A DNA stretch of 64,000 nt from Streptomyces griseochromogenes (GCF_001542625.1 NZ_CP016279.1:8122001-8186000), one strand, 5' to 3'; positions 51,209 through 59,723 are shown, counted from the stretch's first letter. Translations and numbers: made by a program. The notes: generated by a model not told the origin, from the sequence alone.

Positions 51209-51252
51209 CGCAGAATCGATTACGTCACGGGCTCCTTCGGGGGTGTTCGCAC

Positions 51253-52518
51253 TCAGGAGCAGAGATTCACGTGTCGGACGGCCAGGACGTGCCCCGCCGC
51301 GTCGATGAGGCGGCTGCGGGCGAGGTGTCCGCCGGCCACCGCATTGGTGATCGCCGTGGCGATCGAGGAGGTCTGGGAGCCGACGTTGCCCCCCAGGTCG
51401 AACATGACCATGTCGGCGCCGGAGCGCAGGGCCTGGACGGCGGCGGTGTCAAGGCTGAAGCCGGCCGCGGAGATCGCCTTGGCGCTGAGGGAGTCGGTGA
51501 CCACCAGCCCCTTGAAGCCCAGTTTGCCGCGCAGCTCGGAGCTGATGACGGTGGGGGACAGGCTCGCCGGATTGGTGCCCAGGCCCGGCACGACGTTGTT
51601 GGAGACCATGATGGCCGGGGCGCCGGCCTTGATGGCCGCGGTGAACGGGGGGATGGCCACCTTTTGCAGGGTGGACCAGGGCAGGGTGCGGGCGGGGCCG
51701 AAGTCGGAGTTGTAGCTGGAGCCGCCGAGGCCCGGGAAGTGCTTGACAACGGCTGTCACACCTCCGGCGCGCAACCCGTTCATGTACGCGACACCGGCCT
51801 TGGAGACCACCGAGGTGCTGCCGCTGAAGGACCGCCAACCGTCGGGATTGGTCTTGCTGGGGGGCACGTTCCTGCCGTCGACGTCGACCACCGGAGCGAG
51901 GTCCATGTTCACCTGGGCGGCCGCCATCCTGGTCGCAACCTTGGTGACGTTCTGCTGGATCTGTGCCGGGGTCCAGTGCGTGCCCATGTAGGCGGCCCAG
52001 GGCAGGGAACCGACGAGGTTCGCCATGCGCTGGATGCCACCGCCCTCCTCGTCGGTCATCACCAACAGGCCCAGATGGCCCGGTACATGCGTCTTCAGTG
52101 TGGTCAGCCTGGAGCCGAGGTCCGACGGCGCCTTGCCACCGAACAGCAGCACGCCGCCCGCACCGGCGCTCACCTCGGAGGTGACGTCGGACACCGAGGT
52201 CTCCGACACCGGGACGGCGACGGTCAGCATGGCCAGCCGGCGGTTCGACCACCCGGCCAGCTTCGTGCTGTTGGTGCACGCGGTGGCGGTGGCGGCGGTG
52301 GAGAGGTCCGGGGCGAGGGACGGACGGGGCGAGGAAGGCGCGGCGGACGGGGCGGGGCCGCTGGAGTGCGGGGCCGCCTCGGGGGCGCTCGTGCCACAGC
52401 CCGCCAGGAGCATCGCCGCCACGGCGGCGGTGCCCAGAATTCGCGCGTTCCCGGCCCGGCCGGGGAGCGGCGGCGGTGCTGTCGTTGTTCTGCGGTCACG
52501 GTACGACGGGAGATTCAT
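51253..52518 (-). CDS. GH3 beta-N-acetylhexosaminidase-like lipoprotein
   Basis: The 421-residue protein has a lipobox signal (AAVAAMLLAGCGTS) and a Ser/Pro-rich linker, then a NagZ-type GH3 barrel. The barrel carries LLVMTDEEGGGIQRM, GVTAVVKHFPGLGG and the putative nucleophile Asp in FKGLVVTDSLSAKA. Family members release N-acetylglucosamine from peptidoglycan fragments. As a lipoprotein it would act outside the membrane in cell-wall turnover. ATG 52518 follows GAAGGAGGCCGGACG. Confidence 0.92.
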   Translation of the reverse strand: MNLPSYRDRRTTTAPPPLPGRAGNARILGTAAVAAMLLAGCGTSAPEAAPHSSGPAPSAAPSSPRPSLAPDLSTAATATACTNSTKLAGWSNRRLAMLTVAVPVSETSVSDVTSEVSAGAGGVLLFGGKAPSDLGSRLTTLKTHVPGHLGLLVMTDEEGGGIQRMANLVGSLPWAAYMGTHWTPAQIQQNVTKVATRMAAAQVNMDLAPVVDVDGRNVPPSKTNPDGWRSFSGSTSVVSKAGVAYMNGLRAGGVTAVVKHFPGLGGSSYNSDFGPARTLPWSTLQKVAIPPFTAAIKAGAPAIMVSNNVVPGLGTNPASLSPTVISSELRGKLGFKGLVVTDSLSAKAISAAGFSLDTAAVQALRSGADMVMFDLGGNVGSQTSSIATAITNAVAGGHLARSRLIDAAGHVLAVRHVNLCS

Positions 52519-53495
52519 CGTCCGGCCTCCTTCGGGACTGAGGGCCGCATGAGCATGAGGTGGCCTCTATGGCGCGTAGATGCGCACCAGCCGGCATTTG
52601 TTCGCCGGTCCACAGTCGGACTGCCAGGATCTCGCGTCTCGGGGTCGAACGAAAGTCCGGCGGACGCGAGTGCGGCCCGCTCAGGAATTCGACTTCGATC
52701 ACGCCTCACCTTGGTCGCACCGAGACGGCACCGGGCGGCGGTCGACAGGGGCTCCGCGACACACCTCCGACGCAGTGACCGTCCCCTGCCCTGCCCGCCC
52801 CCGCTCCGCCGCAGGTCAGTGGGGGCAGGAGCCGCCGGGAGCCGATCCGGGAACCAACCGAGGCGTCCGACCGCGGACGACCACGAACCGCCACGGACGG
52901 TAGCGCCGCTCGGACGCAGGTGGGCCAGGGGGGGGTCCACGTCTCTTCCTGAGCCCTCGGTTAGCCCCGCCTTAAGCCGACCGTGAGGACGCAAAGGGCT
53001 CCTGGAGGCAGCGTTCTCGCAGGTCAGAGGCAGGGCTGCTGGGACTCGTCCAGGCGTGGGGAGCCAAACAGGGAGCCACGGTCAGGAATCTGTTCCAACT
53101 TTCGCTTCATGGATCAAGGCGGCTCGCTCTGCTCACCGCGCGCGGCACGGCCCCCGTCCGGGCCTGCGCTCCTGGCTCCGCCCCGCTCCAGCCCGGCCGG
53201 CGCCCGTGCCGCGCGCACAGCAATCAGCCACCTGCCGTCAGAGAAGGGGTCCGTCGTGGCTGGGGCAGTCGGCTCCACGGCTTTACGGGGCCATGATCGC
53301 TCGCGCCAAAGCAGCGCCACCCCAAAGCCGTTCCACCGACCGCGTGCTCTCGTGCCCCCTCCAGATTTCCCGGCACACCCAACGCACTGGGGTGTGAAGG
53401 CCTACCCTGGGGCGCACGAACGTCCCGGGATGTCCTGGTAACAGGCGTGCGCGTGACGGGGGTTGGACATGGTCAGTGCGGAGATCGGGCAGTGA
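52519..53495. other. Non-coding region with left direct repeat
   Basis: I found no convincing gene in this ~1-kb stretch. The first 300 bp serve as the GH3 upstream region. The 163-bp direct repeat (52827-52989) follows. The rest (52990-53495) has no recognisable domain in any frame and may contain decayed mobile-element sequence. Confidence 0.5.
52827..52989 (+). repeat. ~163-bp direct repeat, left copy
   Basis: This copy begins AGGAGCCGCCGGGAGCCGAT and ends CCGACCGTGAGGA. It matches 60462-60623 in the same orientation, apart from about six substitutions and a one-base length change in a G-run (GGGGGGGGT versus GGGGGTTT). It contains short inverted repeats and the segment CCTCGGTTAGCCCCGCCTTAA. 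Confidence 0.92.
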
Positions 53496-53894
53496 GTGGA
53501 GCAGGCTAGCCCTGCCGTGACGGCCGCAGTGAGTGCCTACGGGGCGGCGGTGCTGACCCGGGCGCAGGACGCCGCCGCCGACGCCACGGTCGGTATCGGG
53601 CAGCGGATCCTCCAGGCGGTGTGGCGACGCCGGGACGAGGCGGGCCGGACCGAGCTAGAACGAGTGGTGGACGAGGCCACCGACGAACAGGACGACGCGT
53701 ACACCACGGCCGTAGTGAGCAGGCTACTCAAACGCGCGTTGCAGGACGACCCTGAGCTGAGGGAGGAACTGGCCGCGATGCTGCCCGTCCCTGCCGCAGG
53801 CACGGTCACCATCACTGCGTCCGGCGAGCGGTCAATCGCCGCACAGCACATCGGCACCGCGATCACTGGTGACGGTCACACCTCACAGCCATGA
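53496..53894 (+). CDS. Small helical protein paired with the NLR-like gene
   Basis: The 132-residue product starts at GTG 53496 (GTG 53492 is out of frame). It is acidic and predicted helical through residue ~95: AVSAYGAAVLTRAQDAAADA, RRRDEAGRTELERVVDEATD, RLLKRALQDDPELREELAAM. A beta-like tail GERSIAAQHIGTAITGD follows. The tail closely parallels GHRSIAAGQIGNAYTGD near the start of the next protein. Its stop overlaps that ATG by 4 nt. It is probably a partner or effector-adaptor of the STAND ATPase. I know no assigned function. Confidence 0.75.
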   Translation: MEQASPAVTAAVSAYGAAVLTRAQDAAADATVGIGQRILQAVWRRRDEAGRTELERVVDEATDEQDDAYTTAVVSRLLKRALQDDPELREELAAMLPVPAAGTVTITASGERSIAAQHIGTAITGDGHTSQP

Positions 53895-55803
53895 GCGCAG
53901 ACGATGCCGTTTCCAGGCGGATCAAGGCCGCCGGGCACCGATCGATCGCGGCCGGACAGATCGGCAACGCCTACACGGGGGACGTGCTGCCTGCCGAGGC
54001 GTTGCATGCACCGGAGAAGGTCACGGCGGCCCCAGGCACCTCAAACCTGCCCCCGGCCGCCCTCTGTCTGGGGCGTGAGGAAGAGCTGGCCTGGCTGCGC
54101 CACATCTTGACCGACCAGCGTGAGGGTGCGATCACCCAGAGTGGGACAGCGCACGGCTTGGGTGGGATCGGCAAAAGCACCCTCGCACTGCACTACGCCC
54201 ACCGCTACCGCGGCGAATACACCCTGATTTGGTGGATCAACGCTACCTCTCCGGACTCCATCGAGCAGTCCCTGACAGGAATCACCCGCCGGCTGGTCCC
54301 TGTCTGGGCGGCGACGTCAGCCCGCGAGGCACAGGTAGCGTGGGCTATGCAGTGGCTGAGCTGGCATAGGGGCTGGCTGCTGGTCTACGACAACGCTGAG
54401 GATCCCGCCGATCTGGAGCGCTACACCGGATCCCTCAACAGTGGGCACCACTTGGTTACTAGCCGCCGCAGCCGAGGGTGGCCGGACGGCGCTGCCACTC
54501 TGCTGCTCGGAACCCTGGACCCCGACGACGCCGTTAACGTGCTGTGCACCCTTGCTTTCAGGGACGCCACCCCCACTCTGCGTCAGAGAACTGATGCGCG
54601 CGCTCTAGCCGCTGATCTGGGATATCTGCCGCTTGCCCTAAAGCAGGCCGGCTCCTACCTCAACCGAAACCGCGGCATCACCCTCGACGCCTACCGCCGC
54701 AGTCTGGGCACCAAGCTGCACAAAGCCGACGATGGCATCTCCGCTGAGCGGACTATCGCCCGAATCTGGCACCTGACGCTGCACATATTGGCTTCGCGTG
54801 ACCCTTTGGCCGTGGATGTGCTCTACACCGCCGCGTGGCTCGCTCCCGACAACGTCCCTCATGCCCTGCTCGCCCCGCATGGCACCGACCCGGACGACCT
54901 TGCCGAGGCCATCGGCACGTTGGCCTCATACAGCATGGCCACCGACACTGGCACCACCCTGAGCATCCATCGCCTCGTCCAAACCGTTCTGCGCACCCCC
55001 CAAGACCTCAGTGATCACCGGCCCCATGAAGGGCGCGAGCGAGCTGAACAAGCCCTCGTCCGTCACCTGGCACCACCTCCCGGCCAGGAGACGACCACCG
55101 AAGGCCAATGGGATGCTCTTATTCCCCATCTGATCGCTCTCGCCGCCAATACCCCGCCTGGACACCACAGCGACCCTCTCATCGACGCATACGAGTGCGC
55201 TGCCTACCGCCTCCACCAGCAAGGCCACACCACCCCCACTATCCCGCTGTGGGAGGTAACTCTGTCCCATCGTGAACGGCTGCTGGGCGACACCCACCCC
55301 GACACCCTGACCAGCCGCCACCACCTCGCCTATGTCTACGGGGCGGCAGGGAATCTGCGGCGGGCCATCCCCCTGTACGAGGCCACCCTCGCCCAGCGCG
55401 AACAGGTGCTGGGCGACACCCACCCCGACACCCTGACCAGCCGCCACCACCTCGCCACCACCTACAGAGGTCAGCAGGCCGTCTGGACCAGGCGATCCCC
55501 CTGCTGGAGACCACCCTGGCTCAGCGCGAACAGGTGCTGGGCGACAGACACCCCGACACCCTGACCAGCCGCAACAACCTCGCCACCGCTTATGAGTCGG
55601 CGGGAAACCCAGAGCGGGCGGTCCCCCTACTCGAGACCAACCTCGCCCTCTGCGAGCAGGTCTTGGGCGACACGCATCCCCATGCCCTGGCCAGCCGCAA
55701 CAACCTCGCTCATGCACGCCGTGCCGCGGAGGCCGTACAGCAGAGGAGTACAGAAACCTCAACGACCGAAGCTGACCCTCAGCAGCCGTCCAGGACCGAT
55801 TGA
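53891..55803 (+). pseudogene. NB-ARC/TPR (STAND, NLR-like) ATPase gene, interrupted by a 2-nt frameshift
   Basis: The gene begins MSADDAVSRRIKAAGHRSIA. The NB-ARC module has Walker A GLGGIGKSTLALHYAHRY (~residue 95), Walker B GWLLVYDNAED, sensor LVTSRRSRGWP and YLPLALKQAGSYL (GLPL-like). A winged-helix region (VLYTAAWLAPDNVPHALLAP) follows. The C terminus is a set of 42-residue TPRs (LGDTHPDTLTSRHHLA). The frame closes at 55564, while the TPR series continues in the -1 frame to the stop at 55803. Removing 2 nt near 55465-55471 would restore a ~636-residue protein. It may be inactive, truncated, or a sequencing artefact. Such ATPases act in signalling or antiphage sensing. Confidence 0.8.
55283..55740 (+). 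repeat. 126-nt TPR-encoding tandem repeat array
   Basis: The marker CTGGGCGA(CA) recurs at 55283, 55409, 55537 and (as TTGGGCGA) 55663. Spacings are 126, 128 and 126 nt. Units 1 and 2 are identical over CTGGGCGACACCCACCCCGA and beyond. The 128-nt unit contains the frameshift. Confidence 0.88.
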
Positions 55804-55865
55804 CCAGCCGATCAGGCCCAGATGACCATCCGGCCGAGAGTTCAGGACGATGAGGTCGTGCCAGA
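55729..55865 (+). repeat. NLR 3' tail and downstream flank, copy A
   Basis: These are the last 24 codons of the NLR gene (EAVQQRSTETS... to stop) and the following flank with AGTTCAGGACGATGAGGTCG at 55839. A diverged copy lies at 56863-56999. Confidence 0.6.
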
Positions 55866-56113
55866 CGCGTGCCAGATCGTACGGGGACTCACGGGGAACA
55901 TCGGAGAATCAACGGACTCGCCACCAGGCATCGAACCCTTTCCGTCGCAGGTCAGCCCACAGCGAGCCTTAGATCACCTTAGCTTCCCAAGCTGAGGTGA
56001 TAGCGCTGGTGGACATCGTTCACGGGCGCACTCTGGCCAGTGGTCAGGCAGGCGCGGGCCGAGCTCGGGGAGATGGTTCGCCCTGGTCCACAGTGCACAT
56101 GAAAACAAACCGG
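55804..56113. other. Intergenic region inside the island
   Basis: This 310-bp stretch holds the NLR downstream flank (similar to 56938-57000) and otherwise nothing recognisable. Base composition is less G+C-rich than core genes. Confidence 0.5.
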
Positions 56114-56707
56114 TCAGCGAGCAGTCCGCCGCAAGGCAACGCGCCAGGGTCCGCCCGGCCGCGGAGGCGTCCGCAAAACAAGTTTCGAAGCCTCCGTGAA
56201 CTGCCTCCGCGCCTGATGCGCCAGAGTCATCAACGCAGGCCACGAGTGCCAGTCGCGCTCGAATGGCTCATCCGGGTTTGTCTGATGGTTGAGATACCCG
56301 GACGCAGCATCAAAGGCGTTGTCCATCGCAATGACCGCCGCGTCCACCGATGCTGGGCCCAGGATGGCAGCACGATCCAGCGGCTTCGACAAGCCCCGCC
56401 GGGCGTCTACGAGGTCTTCCTCTACGGTTATCGCCATCTCATAAGGTTCACCGCCCTGACTATCCAGCCACTCCTCTCGCTCCGGCCAAAGGTCCACTGT
56501 GCGTTCGAGTTTGCTGACGGCGGTGTCCCAAGCGTCGAGAAGAGCGACGTAGGCCTCTTGCCGCTGACCGCGCAGCCATTGCTCGTGCTCGACTGCAGCT
56601 TGGTCCGTGGTCTGGCGACGGTTGCCATGGACGCCGGTGTAGGCGACGACGACGGTGCCGGCCACACCGAGGGCTGCGGTGAGAATGACGGGCCACTGAT
56701 CGCTCAT
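56114..56707 (-). CDS. Membrane-anchored protein of unknown function (island)
   Basis: The 197-residue protein starts at ATG 56707 (MSDQWPVILTAALG). One N-terminal helix (VILTAALGVAGTVVVAYTGV) is followed by a cytoplasmic basic stretch (HGNRRQTTDQ) and a long helical domain rich in Trp and Glu (EEWLDSQGGEPYEMAITVEE, AMDNAFDAASGYLNHQTNPD). Similar single-helix helical-bundle proteins are frequent in streptomycete accessory regions. No function is assigned. It is convergent with the NLR gene and flanked on both sides by NLR-tail repeats. Confidence 0.65.
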   Translation of the reverse strand: MSDQWPVILTAALGVAGTVVVAYTGVHGNRRQTTDQAAVEHEQWLRGQRQEAYVALLDAWDTAVSKLERTVDLWPEREEWLDSQGGEPYEMAITVEEDLVDARRGLSKPLDRAAILGPASVDAAVIAMDNAFDAASGYLNHQTNPDEPFERDWHSWPALMTLAHQARRQFTEASKLVLRTPPRPGGPWRVALRRTAR

Positions 56708-56734
56708 GGCGGTCGTCCTGCCGTAGAGGGGCAT

Positions 56735-57039
56735 ACACGAAGATGGTCACTCATGCCTTCGTTGGTGCACGGGAAACAGCGCTCCGCAACGCCCTTGTCG
56801 AGGTCGCAGGCCGTGGCCGACGGCACGGAGCCCCTTTGACAGCGGCAAGCGGCTTCCGTACCGCTGCTGTACAGCAGCCGAGTACAGCAACCACCGCAAC
56901 CGCAGGCAACCGTCAACGAATCCCGACGGCCGACTGACCTTGGCCTCAGACTTCAATGACTGACCAACCAATAGTTCGGGACGAAGTGGTCGTGCCCAGA
57001 TCGTGCAGGAGAGCGGGCGCCAGACCGAGTGTCGGATCC
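56735..57039. other. Intergenic region with an NLR-tail remnant
   Basis: This 305-bp region holds the upstream sequence of the membrane protein gene and the second NLR 3' tail (56863-56999). No intact gene is seen. Confidence 0.5.
56863..56999 (+). repeat. NLR 3' tail and downstream flank, copy B (remnant)
   Basis: A frame ending at the stop at 56937 reads AAVQQPSTATTATAGNRQRI and PTAD, the same 24-residue length as the NLR C terminus, with ~10 identities. AGTTCGGGACGAAGTGGTCG lies 36 nt after the stop, exactly as in copy A. No TPR or ATPase sequence precedes it, so it is a leftover 3' end. Confidence 0.55.
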
Positions 57040-57798
57040 TCAACTGTCGGTCAAGTCTTCATTAGATCCCGCTGACCTCAGGAGTCGCAAGCAATCTCGC
57101 CCAAAATTGGTGAGAATCCACATTTCCCGAAATCCGTCGTCCGCAACGAGGCGATTGATTCCGTCATCCACAGCCAGGCCCTCAGAAGTGAGGCGGGCAA
57201 TTGAAGCATCGAGCACATCGGCGTAACCGGGGATCTCGGCCAAGATCTCTGGGCGGCGCCACCCAGGCCAGCGTACGTTCTTGTCAGGGCCAAGTTCATG
57301 GGGTGGCATAAGGGGAGGCTGACGCTCTAGCAACTCCATCAACTTAACTTCCGGCTCATCGATTCGGGCTAGTCCTCGAATCCGCAGTCTCTCTTCGTCG
57401 ACTTTCGCCTCATCACGCACGCCACGGCCAAGGCAGCGTCCTAGAGCCTGCACTTTGATATCCAGGGGCGTATCCATGGCTGCTTGGACACTCTCTGCCA
57501 TGAGAGCAAGGAGACGAGGGCTGGACTCAATAGATGAGACGAACCTGTTGAGGTCCATGCCCGCTTCATCGCCACCCACGGATAGCACTCGACTCGCTCG
57601 GGCTCGTCGGTACTGCAGGTACTTTTCGATCAGGCGCTGTCCAGCGGCGTCGACTACTTCCTTCGCCGCCAGAGCCGCAGCACCCGCCTCCAGGCCGAGC
57701 GTTGCACCGGTGACGCCAGCCCCCACGCTCGTGGTTGCTCTGAGGACCACCTCTGCCGCGTTGCCGACGCTCTCCTCGGGTATGCGATCATCCGTCAC
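57040..57798 (-). CDS. Unknown island protein with helical core and winged-helix-like C terminus
   Basis: The 252-residue protein starts MTDDRIPEESVGN. Residues ~20-50 are Ala/Gly-rich and hydrophobic (TTSVGAGVTGATLGLEAGAA) and could be a membrane hairpin. The middle is helical (ESSPRLLALMAESVQAAMDT, IKVQALGRCLGRGVRDEAKV, then RIRGLARIDEPEVKLMELLE). The end (VLDASIARLTSEGLAVDDGI, REMWILTNFGRDCLRLL) resembles a winged helix. The overall plan recalls actinobacterial Abi-like proteins but no family is secure. Lower G+C than the surrounding core genes suggests horizontal origin. Confidence 0.65.
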   Translation of the reverse strand: MTDDRIPEESVGNAAEVVLRATTSVGAGVTGATLGLEAGAAALAAKEVVDAAGQRLIEKYLQYRRARASRVLSVGGDEAGMDLNRFVSSIESSPRLLALMAESVQAAMDTPLDIKVQALGRCLGRGVRDEAKVDEERLRIRGLARIDEPEVKLMELLERQPPLMPPHELGPDKNVRWPGWRRPEILAEIPGYADVLDASIARLTSEGLAVDDGINRLVADDGFREMWILTNFGRDCLRLLRSAGSNEDLTDS

Positions 57799-57992
57799 GG
57801 CGAGCAGGTTACTGTAACGGCCGCCACCTCAAGATGGCTTCAATAGAGCTCGCGCTTCAGCGGGCACAAAGTGCGCGCCCCTACCTGACATCCAGCCCTG
57901 ACATCAACGACAACAGACAACAGCAACTACGAGCGGCCACGGACGACCTTGGCTCCCAGGCGCCAGAGCCTCATGAGGCCACGTGGACCGAA

Positions 57993-58034
57993 CTCCTAAA
58001 GCGGGTGTCGCAGGTTCGAATCCTGCCGGGGGCA
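57993..58034 (+). tRNA. 3' fragment of tRNA-Arg(CCU): attachment-site scar
   Basis: The anticodon loop CTCCTAA (anticodon CCU), anticodon 3' stem AGCGG, variable loop GTGTC, T-arm GCAGG-TTCGAAT-CCTGC (perfect stem), acceptor 3' strand CGGGGGC and discriminator A are all present in order. The 5' half (acceptor, D-arm, 5' anticodon stem) is absent; the upstream sequence ACGTGGACCGAA cannot supply it. Integrative elements that use tRNA genes leave exactly such 3' duplicates. Confidence 0.8.
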
Positions 58035-58041
58035 CAGAGAG

Positions 58042-58082
58042 AAGGGTCGGCTCAGGAGGAGTTTCCTCCCAGGCCGGCCCTT
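58042..58082. terminator. Hairpin just after the tRNA fragment
   Basis: AAGGGTCGGC (58042-58051) pairs with GCCGGCCCTT (58073-58082), with one wobble, and an inner GGAGGA/TCCTCC pairing. It resembles the terminators that follow streptomycete tRNA genes and was probably carried along with the att fragment. Confidence 0.6.
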
Positions 58083-58142
58083 CGGCCTCTCAGGGGTCGT
58101 GCCACAGGCGTGCCACTACGGGCCCGCAGGGTGACACACGAG

Positions 58143-58174
58143 CGGCCCCCGACCGAGAACCGAGGTCGGGGCCG
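58143..58174. terminator. Terminator-like hairpin between the island and FAD oxidase
   Basis: CGGCCCCCGACC and GGTCGGGGCCG form a stem with one bulge around GAGAACCGA, followed by TT. It can serve the minus-strand oxidase gene that ends at 58193. Confidence 0.6.
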
Positions 58175-58192
58175 TTCTCAGGCCGTGCTCGG

Positions 58193-59701
58193 TCAGCGGG
58201 ACGCGGGCGGAATGCTCTGGTCGTACTGGAAGACGTTGCGGGGGTCGTAATCTGCCTTGATCGTGCGCAGTCGGCCGAAGTTGGATCCCCAGTAGGCGGT
58301 CTCCCAGTCCTGCATGCCGATGTTCGGCACGTTGGCGTAGGCGCCGTCCACGTAGGGGCGCAGCGCCTGGCTGAATTCGGCGATCCAGGCCTGGGCCTTC
58401 GGGGTGAGCGGGTCACAGACGCCCGGCTGGTCACTGCGCTTGCCCCAGCCGGCGCCGGGCTCGGCGTAGAAGAGCGCATCGCGGTGCGGGAACGCCGTGC
58501 CGCCGCGGGGGGTCCTCCTGACCGCACCCCCGAACGCCTGAACGAAGTAGTTGCTGTCGTCCGTGGGTGCGTCCTTCATGAACGAGGCGATCACGTCGAT
58601 CGCCTTGGTCGGGAACGGCTTCTTGGTGAATTGCGAGTAGAACTTCCAGTGCGCGGGTTCGGCCGCGATCGAGGTCTGGAAGCCCGCATACACGTGGCCC
58701 CAGTTTCCTACCTGCACCGTCACCTTGGGGCTGTCGATCGACAGGATCGGGGCCAGCAGCTTTTTCGCCTCCGCGGGTATTCCTTCCGCGAGGACCGCGA
58801 ACAGCAGGATCTGGTTCGGGTGAATTTCGAGTTGGGTGCCAAGGCGGTTGTCGATGTACGGCGCCGTGCGCTGGTAAGCCTCGAAGATCCTGCGCAGGTC
58901 GCCGACTCCGTCCCACGTGACCTGCATATAGGTGACGCTCTTGAGCGGGGCCAGTTTGTAGGTCAGTGAGGTGACGATTCCGAAGTTGCCGTTACCCGCT
59001 CCGCGCAGCGCCCATAGCAGGTCCGCGTTGTGGTTCAGATCGGCCTTGATCACCTTGGCACACTCGTCGCCTTCCGCGACGACGACCTCGGCGCCGATCA
59101 GGCTGTCGCAGGCCATGCCGAGCCAGCGGGTGAGGAAGCCGAAGCCGCCGCCGAGCGTCGCGCCGACCAGGCCCACGCTGCCTTCGGTACCGGTCGTCAC
59201 CGCGAAGTTCTGCTTCGCGAGCGTCGTCACCGCTTCCAGCTGGTTGAGCCCGGACCCCACCGTCGCGACGCGAGCGGCGCTATCGATGTGGACCGACTTC
59301 AGCCCGCTGATGTCGATCACGAGGCCGCTGTCGACGTTCGACCAGCCCTCAAGGCTGTGACGGCCGCTCCGGATCCGCAGCGCGACGTCGTTCTGCCGCG
59401 CCCACGTCAGGGCGTTGACCACGTCCTGGGTGTTCCTAGCGAAGACGATGACCAGCGGATAGTGGGAGAAGAGCTGGTCCCAGCCGAGGCGCGCGTCCGT
59501 GTACCCGGGGTCGTTGGGGCGGACGATGCGGCCGGTCAGCTTCGCCGGCGGGCACTGTTCCCCGTACCCCTCGCTGACGGTGGCCTCGGTCACGGCACTC
59601 GCACCGGGGGCTTCGGCCGCCGCAACGACCGGCACGACGACCGCGCCGGCGCCTGCGACCGCCGTCGTCTTGAGCAGTCTGCGACGGGAAAAGTCGTTCA
59701 C
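58193..59701 (-). CDS. Tat-exported FAD-linked oxidase (BBE family)
   Basis: The 502-residue protein starts at GTG 59701 behind GAGAGGACGCGGACC. It has a twin-arginine signal (FSRRRLLKTTAVAGAGAVVV). The FAD_binding_4 domain has the His for 8-alpha linkage in RSGRHSLEGWS and the Cys for 6-S linkage in RWLGMACDSLIGA, so FAD is probably bi-covalently bound. The C-terminal BBE segment is SNFGRLRTIKADYDPRNVFQ. Relatives are oligosaccharide, reticuline or antibiotic-tailoring oxidases. Substrate unknown. It lies within the direct-repeat-bracketed segment. Confidence 0.93.
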   Translation of the reverse strand: MNDFSRRRLLKTTAVAGAGAVVVPVVAAAEAPGASAVTEATVSEGYGEQCPPAKLTGRIVRPNDPGYTDARLGWDQLFSHYPLVIVFARNTQDVVNALTWARQNDVALRIRSGRHSLEGWSNVDSGLVIDISGLKSVHIDSAARVATVGSGLNQLEAVTTLAKQNFAVTTGTEGSVGLVGATLGGGFGFLTRWLGMACDSLIGAEVVVAEGDECAKVIKADLNHNADLLWALRGAGNGNFGIVTSLTYKLAPLKSVTYMQVTWDGVGDLRRIFEAYQRTAPYIDNRLGTQLEIHPNQILLFAVLAEGIPAEAKKLLAPILSIDSPKVTVQVGNWGHVYAGFQTSIAAEPAHWKFYSQFTKKPFPTKAIDVIASFMKDAPTDDSNYFVQAFGGAVRRTPRGGTAFPHRDALFYAEPGAGWGKRSDQPGVCDPLTPKAQAWIAEFSQALRPYVDGAYANVPNIGMQDWETAYWGSNFGRLRTIKADYDPRNVFQYDQSIPPASR

Positions 59702-59723
59702 GGTCCGCGTCCTCTCACTCACC

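Larger units (their letters stand above)
57799..58192. other. Intergenic region holding tRNA fragment and hairpins
   Basis: No gene is convincing. It contains the tRNA-Arg 3' fragment (57993-58034), a strong hairpin (58042-58082), sequence typical of integrative-element junctions, and a terminator-like hairpin (58143-58174) before the convergent FAD oxidase. Confidence 0.6.

Noticed and set aside
52560..53441. Several 60-150-residue frames around the left direct repeat
   Set aside because: They are Arg/Pro/Ser-biased in all frames, overlap each other, and cross the repeat, which is non-coding in its other copy as well.
57834..58250. A plus-strand frame through the tRNA fragment
   Set aside because: The peptide (LLKRVSQVRILPGAQ) is the usual chance translation of a tRNA 3' end, not a protein gene.
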